From: Corynebacterium suicordis DSM 45110
GTDB lineage: Bacteria; Actinomycetota; Actinomycetes; Mycobacteriales; Mycobacteriaceae
NCBI RefSeq assembly: GCF_015351405.1
Contig: NZ_JADKMY010000001.1
Span: forward strand, 496,001-560,000
Reading direction: 5' to 3'
DNA length: 64,000 nucleotides
Shown here: positions 56,807 through 64,000 of the stretch, in pieces
Layout of the letters: every line of letters begins with the position of its first letter
Position numbering within the stretch: the first letter of the stretch is position 1
Made by a program: the position numbers and the translations under genes
The notes under the pieces: model-generated
The model's database searches: none
Told to the model about the DNA's origin: nothing
The model's input: the letters and a program-made list of their open reading frames with translations, nothing else

Positions 56807-57976
56807 CTAACCCCGCGCATCCCTGCCGATGTGTTCCGCCTTGAGCAGGAACTTCTGCAAAATCTGCCCCATCTGCCGCCCCTCAATGAGGAAGCCATCG
56901 TGACCCGTGGGTGAGGTGATCTGAGAGAGCCCAATGAAATCGCCCAGGTTTCGCGAGAGGTGCTCCTGCTGGTGCCACGGGTAGAGAATGTCCGTATCCA
57001 CCCCGGCCACCATCGTCGGTACCTCGGATCGTGCCAGTGCCGCGTTCATTCCGCCCCGCCCGCGCCCAACATCGTGCCTGTTCAGGGCATCTGTGAGGGT
57101 GACATAGCTGCCGGCGTCGAAACGAACTTTGAGTTTGTCCGCATGCCGGTCCAGGTACCCTTCCACCGCGAAACGCTGCTTGCTTCCCCGGTAGGGGCCG
57201 TAGGGGTCTTCGCCTCTTTGTGGGTCGACGCCAAACCGCTCATCCATCTCCAGCTCACCCCGGTAGGTGAGGTGGGCGATCCGGCGGGCTTGCCCCATGC
57301 CTTCCGCCGGTGATTCACCGGTTTCGTAGTAATCCCCACCGTGCCAGTGCGGGTCTGCCTCCACGAAGCGGATCTGGCTGGATTGCAGGCCAATCTGCCA
57401 CGCGGATGCGCGCGCGCTCACCGCGATGGCCAGGGCGGCACCCACGTAGTCGGGGTGCATGAGCGTCCACTCGAGAGTGCGCGCCCCGCCCATTGATGCG
57501 CCGATCACCGCCTGCACATGCGTGATGCCCAGGGTGTCCAGCAGCGCTTTTTCCGCGGTGACCATGTCTCGGATGGAGATGCCGGGGAAGCGAGAACCCC
57601 ATGCCTTGCCATCCGGGTGCGTGGACCCGGGGCCGGTGGAACCGGAGCATCCGCCCAGCACGTTCGCGCAGAGGATGAGGTAGCGGGTGGTGTCCAGCGG
57701 CTTGTGCGGGCCCACCATTTCCGGCCACCAGTCCGCCAAGTTCCCATCACCGGTCAGCGCATGCTCGATCAGCAGCACTGGCCGATCCTGCACATCCAAG
57801 CCCGGCTCGGGACCTTCGGAAAAATCGGCATAGTTGGGGTCGGCCGAGGTGGCGTCGTAATAAGCAAACAGCTTTAACTGCACATCGGGGATGGTCACGC
57901 CGGCCTCGGTGACCACATCCCCCACGGAAATGTGGGTGGAGGAGCCGGATGCGGGGAGGAGGTCGGCGTGCAACAT
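56807..57976 (-). CDS. metX: Homoserine O-acetyltransferase MetX
   Basis: 389 residues. Alpha/beta-hydrolase fold acyltransferase making O-acetylhomoserine from homoserine and acetyl-CoA. Nucleophile Ser161 (GASMGGARTLEW), Asp in VDTDILYP and His in SPTGHDGFLIEG. GAAAGG-type site before the ATG at 57976; a longer TTG start is less likely. It is second in an operon with metY, 26 bases downstream of it. Confidence 0.95.
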   Translation of the reverse strand: MLHADLLPASGSSTHISVGDVVTEAGVTIPDVQLKLFAYYDATSADPNYADFSEGPEPGLDVQDRPVLLIEHALTGDGNLADWWPEMVGPHKPLDTTRYLILCANVLGGCSGSTGPGSTHPDGKAWGSRFPGISIRDMVTAEKALLDTLGITHVQAVIGASMGGARTLEWTLMHPDYVGAALAIAVSARASAWQIGLQSSQIRFVEADPHWHGGDYYETGESPAEGMGQARRIAHLTYRGELEMDERFGVDPQRGEDPYGPYRGSKQRFAVEGYLDRHADKLKVRFDAGSYVTLTDALNRHDVGRGRGGMNAALARSEVPTMVAGVDTDILYPWHQQEHLSRNLGDFIGLSQITSPTGHDGFLIEGRQMGQILQKFLLKAEHIGRDARG

Positions 57977-58002
57977 GGGGCCTTTCAACAAGGGGGGAGA
58001 AA

Positions 58003-59334
58003 CTAGATGGCGGCGAAACCGAGCTGCAAGTCGGCGAGGATATCCTCGATATCTTCAATGCCCACAGACAGGCGGATGGTGGCCTGGGAGATGCCCGCGC
58101 GGGTCAGGCCGGCTTCATTGGACTGCGAGTGCGTGGTGCTGGCGGGGTGGACCACCAGTGAGCGCACGTCACCAACATTAGCCAGGTTGGAGTGGAGCTT
58201 GAGGGCATCGATGAAAGCCCATGCCTGGGCGCGGGCTTCATCGCTGTTGATGTCATCCGCAGCCAAGGTGAAGGCCAGGACGGAACCGGTGTACTCCAGG
58301 CCCAGCTCCTGCTTGACGGAGTACCACGGGGAGGATTCCAAACCGGCGTACTGCACGGAGCCCACCTTGGGGTTATCCGCGAGGAACTCGGCGACTGCGC
58401 GGGCGTTCTCATTGTGCTTGTTCACGCGTAGGGAGAGGGTGTCCAGGCCCTGGGCGATGACCCACGCGTTCAGCGCGGAGAGCGTGGCGCCGGTATCGCG
58501 CAGCAGACCCACCCGAGCCTTGAGGCCGAAGGCAGCCGGGCCCAGATCCGCGTACTTCAGGCCGTGGTAGGCAGCGTCCGGGGTAACGAAACCGGGGAAG
58601 ACAGGCTTGCCGTTTCGCTCCACGGTCCAATCGAACTTTCCGCCATCCACCAGGATGCCGCCCAGTGCGGATCCGTTGCCGGTGTAGAACTTGGTGAGCG
58701 ATGCCACCACGATGTCCGCGCCCAGCTCCAGCGGGCGTACCAAAGCAGCCGTGGCCAGCGTGTTATCCACAATCAGCGGAACCTGGTTATTGTGCGCAAC
58801 CTCAGCGATAGCGGGGATATTCAGCACATCTGCCTGTGGGTTGGCGAAGGTCTCGCCGTAGAACGCCACGGTGTTGTCCTGTACCGCTGCCTGCCAGGAG
58901 TTCACATCATCCGGGTCCTCCACAAACGTGACCTGCAGGCCCAGGCGAGCCAACGTGTTCTGGAAGAGCGTTTCAGTACCGCCGTAAAGGCGAGGGGAGG
59001 TAACGATGTGATCGCCCGCACCAGCGATGTTAAGAATGGCCGCTGTTTCCGCCGCCTGCCCGGATGCGAAGGCGACGCCATGCACGCCACCTTCCAGAGA
59101 AGCCACCCGATTTTCTACAACCTCCACCGTGGGGTTTGTGAGGCGGGAATACACGGGGCCGAGATCCTCCAGAGCGAAGCGCTGCTTGGCGTGCTCTGCG
59201 GAATCGAATACGAAAGACGTGGAGAGGTGGATAGGCAGGTTACGCGCGCCGGTGGGATCTACGGTTTGGCCCGCGTGGATCTGGCGGGTGGCGAATCCCC
59301 AGTTGTCTACATCTGAGTTGTCGTACTTAGTCAT
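58003..59334 (-). CDS. metY: O-acetylhomoserine sulfhydrylase MetY
   Basis: 443 residues. PLP enzyme of the Cys/Met metabolism family that combines O-acetylhomoserine with sulfide to give homocysteine (direct sulfhydrylation). PLP Lys215 is in ASLTKFYTGNGS; SRLTNPT and ASGQAAETAAIL are family motifs. AAAGGA lies before the ATG at 59334; the longer frame to 59469 lies in the control region and is rejected. It is first in the operon with metX and preceded by McbR-type sites. Confidence 0.96.
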   Translation of the reverse strand: MTKYDNSDVDNWGFATRQIHAGQTVDPTGARNLPIHLSTSFVFDSAEHAKQRFALEDLGPVYSRLTNPTVEVVENRVASLEGGVHGVAFASGQAAETAAILNIAGAGDHIVTSPRLYGGTETLFQNTLARLGLQVTFVEDPDDVNSWQAAVQDNTVAFYGETFANPQADVLNIPAIAEVAHNNQVPLIVDNTLATAALVRPLELGADIVVASLTKFYTGNGSALGGILVDGGKFDWTVERNGKPVFPGFVTPDAAYHGLKYADLGPAAFGLKARVGLLRDTGATLSALNAWVIAQGLDTLSLRVNKHNENARAVAEFLADNPKVGSVQYAGLESSPWYSVKQELGLEYTGSVLAFTLAADDINSDEARAQAWAFIDALKLHSNLANVGDVRSLVVHPASTTHSQSNEAGLTRAGISQATIRLSVGIEDIEDILADLQLGFAAI

Positions 59335-59391
59335 GGTTGTTCCTTTAGGTTTGATGAATCTGCTTTTGGCTGACTCTAGTCGCATCGGGAG

Positions 59392-59418
59392 GCAAAACAA
59401 ACCGCTTTGTCTAGTTTT
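59392..59418 (-). promoter_or_regulatory. met operator-like element upstream of metY
   Basis: The minus strand reads AAAACTAGACAAAGCGGTTT and ends TTTTGC. It matches the metQ element (47312-47338) at most positions and lies just before a TAGAGT -10 box. Confidence 0.6.
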
Positions 59419-59462
59419 GTAATTTTTATCTGCGTCTTCGCTGGTCGGATTGTTGCAAACGG

Positions 59463-59478
59463 TAGACAATGCTGTCTA
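59463..59478 (-). promoter_or_regulatory. Perfect McbR-type palindrome upstream of metY
   Basis: TAGAC-AATGCT-GTCTA, an exact match to the McbR consensus TAGAC-N6-GTCTA, 129 bases upstream of the metY ATG. McbR is the corynebacterial TetR-type repressor of methionine and sulfur genes that responds to S-adenosylhomocysteine. mcbR is not in the window. Confidence 0.85.
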
Positions 59479-59555
59479 TTTGGGGGAATGGAATCGGGTG
59501 TTCAGGCGATCGGGTAAGTAACCGGTGCTGCGCCGGGGGTATACAGAGACACAAG

Positions 59556-59588
59556 AATGGTGGCACGGTTTTTCAACCGCGCCACCAT
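59556..59588 (-). terminator. Terminator of icd
   Basis: ATGGTGGC (59556-59563) and GCCACCAT (59581-59588) pair; a GG/CC pair extends the stem inside. The minus strand continues TCTTGTG, a weak T-tract. It isolates icd from metY on the same strand. Confidence 0.65.
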
Positions 59589-59618
59589 CAACGAGCTTCG
59601 CAAAGCTCTAATCGAGAA

Positions 59619-61841
<2,223 letters not shown>

Positions 61842-62092
61842 GAGGCTTTCCGTCTCCCTGCGTAGTCAGTGGGGTAAGTTTTGTTACTTCGGCCGCAAAC
61901 AGGTGGGGCGAATTCTTTGGTCTCGCCATCTGTTTTTGGACGGTCTAGTGTTCAACACTACGTGAACAAACGCACCCATGATTGCCTAGCCCGAGCATAA
62001 TTTCGCCGGGCAAAAGTACTCAATATTTACCCTGCGACGATGCCACCCGCACACCGCCGCACCATGACCACCGAAAGGTTTACAGCATTCCT
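61842..62092. promoter_or_regulatory. Divergent control region of icd and the MFS gene with a 15-bp palindrome
   Basis: 251 bases, no gene. TAGTGTT-C-AACACTA (61946-61960) is a perfect palindrome, probably an operator for the transporter or icd. I see no convincing AcnR or RamA site. Confidence 0.5.
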
Positions 62093-63355
62093 GTGACTGG
62101 TAGCACCCCATCTCCGCAGACCGATAATTCTCGTTCACTGTTCCGCAGGCGCGCCTTGCCGCGACAGACAGAGATCTCTCACCGCTGGCGCATCATCGCC
62201 ATCGTGGCCTTGGGTTTGGGTGGTTTTGGCATCGGCACCACGGAGTTTGTGGCCATGGGATTGCTCAACCTCATTGCGGATGATTTCCAGATTTCCGAGG
62301 ACCAAGCGGGTCACATCATTTCCGCCTATGCGCTGGGCGTGGTGGTGGGTGCACCATTGATTACTACGCTCACGGGCCGGGTTCCGCGGCGTCGATTAGC
62401 ACTGATCCTCATGGCCGCCTTCACCGTGGGTAATGGCCTTTCCTACTTCGCCAACTCGTACGAAGTGCTGGTGGTCTCCCGCTTCATCGCCGGGTTCCCG
62501 CACGGTGCGTACTTCTCCGTGGTGGCGCTGATCTCCGCCTCCCTGGCGCCCGAGGGCAAACGAGGCAAGTACGTGGCGCTTTCCGGCCTGGGACTGTCCA
62601 TCGCCACCGTTATCGGTGTACCCGCCGCGCAGTGGATGGGCTCCACCTGGGGTTGGAATACCGCGTTCCTGTTCGTGGCGCTCATCGGCCTAATCACCAT
62701 GGTGGCGCTCTGGTTCGCCGTACCTCACATGAGCCGCATGCCAGCCACCAAACCCCTCACCGAGCTCGGCGCGCTGATCAACTCGCAGGTGCTGTTCACC
62801 CTGGGCATCGGCACGGTGGGTTTCGGTGGCATGTTTGCGGTGTACACCTACATTTCCTTCACCCTCACGGAGAATGCTGGCTTCGACGCCGCGAAAATCT
62901 GGATCCCGCTCATGGTCTACGGCATCGGCATGGTGATCGGAACCTACATCGGTGGCGTGCTGGCCGATAGGAATCTGGAATTCACCATCCTGGGTGTGCT
63001 GGTCGCGCTCATCTTCGTGCTCAGCGCCTTCTACTTTTCCTCCCAGGTGGCCTGGCTGGGCATCGTGAACTTTGGCGTGATCGGCATGATGGGATCCATG
63101 CTGGTGCCCAGTCTGCAGACCCGTTTGATGGACGTGGCAGGAGATGCGCAATCGCTGGCCGCCGCGCTCAACCACTCCGCGTTGAACATGGCGAATGCGG
63201 CGGGTGCAGCCGTGGGCGGTGCGGTTATCGCCGCAGGTCATGGCTATTCTGCTCCCGCGCTGGCCGGAGCGATCATGGCCGCCTGTGGTGCGCTGCTGTG
63301 GATCCCTGCATTCCTGTTGCGTAAGCGTCAGGTGCAGGTGGGTACTCAGCGCTAA
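62093..63355 (+). CDS. MFS efflux transporter, AraJ-like (DHA1)
   Basis: 420 residues from the GTG at 62093, with 12 membrane helices and a short basic N-terminus. The first helix has FGIGTTEFVAMGLL, a signature of the AraJ/YdhP-type DHA1 drug and sugar efflux group, with the loop motif GRVPRRRL after helix 2. An upstream extension to 61982 has no good start. Substrate unknown. Confidence 0.88.
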   Translation: MTGSTPSPQTDNSRSLFRRRALPRQTEISHRWRIIAIVALGLGGFGIGTTEFVAMGLLNLIADDFQISEDQAGHIISAYALGVVVGAPLITTLTGRVPRRRLALILMAAFTVGNGLSYFANSYEVLVVSRFIAGFPHGAYFSVVALISASLAPEGKRGKYVALSGLGLSIATVIGVPAAQWMGSTWGWNTAFLFVALIGLITMVALWFAVPHMSRMPATKPLTELGALINSQVLFTLGIGTVGFGGMFAVYTYISFTLTENAGFDAAKIWIPLMVYGIGMVIGTYIGGVLADRNLEFTILGVLVALIFVLSAFYFSSQVAWLGIVNFGVIGMMGSMLVPSLQTRLMDVAGDAQSLAAALNHSALNMANAAGAAVGGAVIAAGHGYSAPALAGAIMAACGALLWIPAFLLRKRQVQVGTQR

Positions 63356-63372
63356 GACTTTGTGTTAGCGCT
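63348..63372. terminator. Hairpin at the 3' end of the MFS gene
   Basis: AGCGCTAA (63348-63355, including the stop) pairs exactly with TTAGCGCT (63365-63372) around nine bases. No T-tract. Confidence 0.4.
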
Positions 63373-63408
63373 ATCCGGCTGATTAGGGGGAGTGTCCCAC
63401 CCACTCGG

Positions 63409-63422
63409 TAGGCTGTGGAGCC
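63409..63422 (+). promoter_or_regulatory. Leaderless xthA promoter (-10 box)
   Basis: TAGGCT (63409-63414) ends eight bases before ATG 63423; no ribosome binding site. Confidence 0.55.
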
Positions 63423-64000
63423 ATGAGTAGCTTCACTGTCGCCACAGTCAACGTCAACGGCATTCGCGCAGCCGCCAAAGAGCGCAGCGAGAACAACCGC
63501 GGAATCCTCCCGTGGCTGGAAAACACCGGGGTGGACGTGGTGCTCATGCAGGAAGTCCGCGCCGATGAAAAGCAGACCCGGCAAGCCCTCGAGCCAGCGC
63601 TGGCTGCTGGATGGCACCTGGCTCAGGCACCGGCAGAAGCCAAGGGTCGCGCCGGGGTGGGCATCCTCTCCCGTACCGAGCTCAAGGATGTGACCGTTGG
63701 CTTCGGCCATGGCGAAGGGGAGAAGGGCGAGGAAATCCCCGCGGCCCGGGAATTTGATGGCTCGGGGCGTTACGTGGAGGCCGTGGTGGCGTCGGGAATA
63801 AAGGACCTGGGGGACGTGACGGTGGGCAGCTTGTACCTGCCATCCGGCTCCGCCAAGACGACGAAACAGGACGAAAAATACCGCTTCCTGGATGCCTTCG
63901 CGCCGTTCATGCACGCTCGCTCGGAGGCTGGTCGGCCCACGATCATCGGCGGCGATTGGAACATCTGCCACCGCCGGGCGGACCTGAAAAATTGGCGGAC
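63423..64000 (+). CDS. xthA: Exodeoxyribonuclease III (3' end beyond the window)
   Basis: 192 codons to the window edge with no stop. Exonuclease-endonuclease-phosphatase fold: VATVNVNGIRAA at the N-terminus, VVLMQEVRAD with the metal-binding Glu, GRYVEAVV, SLYLPSGSA and IIGGDWNICH with the catalytic Asp and Asn. It cuts abasic sites and trims 3' ends in base excision repair. About 70-80 residues are missing. Confidence 0.93.
   Translation, partial: MSSFTVATVNVNGIRAAAKERSENNRGILPWLENTGVDVVLMQEVRADEKQTRQALEPALAAGWHLAQAPAEAKGRAGVGILSRTELKDVTVGFGHGEGEKGEEIPAAREFDGSGRYVEAVVASGIKDLGDVTVGSLYLPSGSAKTTKQDEKYRFLDAFAPFMHARSEAGRPTIIGGDWNICHRRADLKNWR

Noticed and set aside
59335-59618. SAM riboswitch or T-box upstream of metY
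   Set aside because: No multi-helix leader with a terminator is visible; protein-type operators are.

Overview
The window is a stretch of a Corynebacterium chromosome, moderately GC-rich and tightly packed. It is not a plasmid or prophage. The evidence is gene content and order. The run ESX-4, rplM-rpsI-glmM, glmS-alr, t6A genes, groES-groEL1, whiB3, sigD-rsdA, guaB2-guaB3-guaA, imuA'-imuB, dnaE2, folD, metX-metY and icd follows the order known from Mycobacterium tuberculosis (Rv3450c down to about Rv3339c) and from other corynebacteria. A monomeric icd, a McbR-type palindrome upstream of metY and many leaderless promoters also fit Corynebacterium. I do not name a species. || Layout. 1-759 is the 5' part of a CynX/NimT-like MFS gene cut by the window edge. 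802-10876 is a type VII secretion locus of ESX-4 type: an unidentified membrane protein, eccB, mycP, eccD, eccC, an Rv3446c-like protein and two WXG100 substrates. 11160-13718 holds rplM-rpsI and glmM. 13893-16017 is a three-gene overlapping cassette of unknown function whose middle gene encodes a Pro/Glu/Ala-rich protein with 19 cysteines. 16034-20703 holds an alpha/beta-hydrolase-like protein without a nucleophile serine, glmS and an alr-tsaE fusion. 20719-25189 is a glycerolipid group (glpD, agpS-like, diacylglycerol kinase). 25705-28149 is one ORF that fuses TsaB, RimI and TsaD. 28307-33888 holds groES-groEL1 behind a CIRCE operator, a WhiB3-like regulator, sigD with its anti-sigma factor, and a DUF5319 protein. 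34093-38487 is GMP synthesis. 39203-41634 is the SOS mutasome pair imuA'-imuB behind a LexA box. 43173-44087 is an Mrr restriction gene with an in-frame stop, lying in an AT-richer island. 44449-47257 is the metNIQ methionine transporter. 47478-50948 is dnaE2. 51042-56794 holds a secreted esterase, a DUF4272 protein, a saccharopine-dehydrogenase-like protein, trmL, folD and a DUF3017 protein. 56807-61841 holds metX, metY and icd. 62093-64000 holds an MFS gene and the start of xthA. || How the genes work together. glmM, glmS and alr supply cell-wall precursors. The tRNA t6A enzymes TsaB, TsaD and TsaE are all present but packed into two fused polypeptides, one with the cell-wall enzyme Alr and one with the acetyltransferase RimI. 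ImuA', ImuB and DnaE2 form one translesion mutasome from two transcription units. metQ and metX-metY share a similar 27-bp operator-like element. || The points most worth a second look are the TsaB-RimI-TsaD fusion, the cysteine-rich cassette beside ESX-4, a mycosin with no possible in-frame signal peptide, the serine-less hydrolase, the Mrr nonsense codon, the shared met operators, the number of leaderless starts, and a recurrent TGGCGTCG-RRAAA word.
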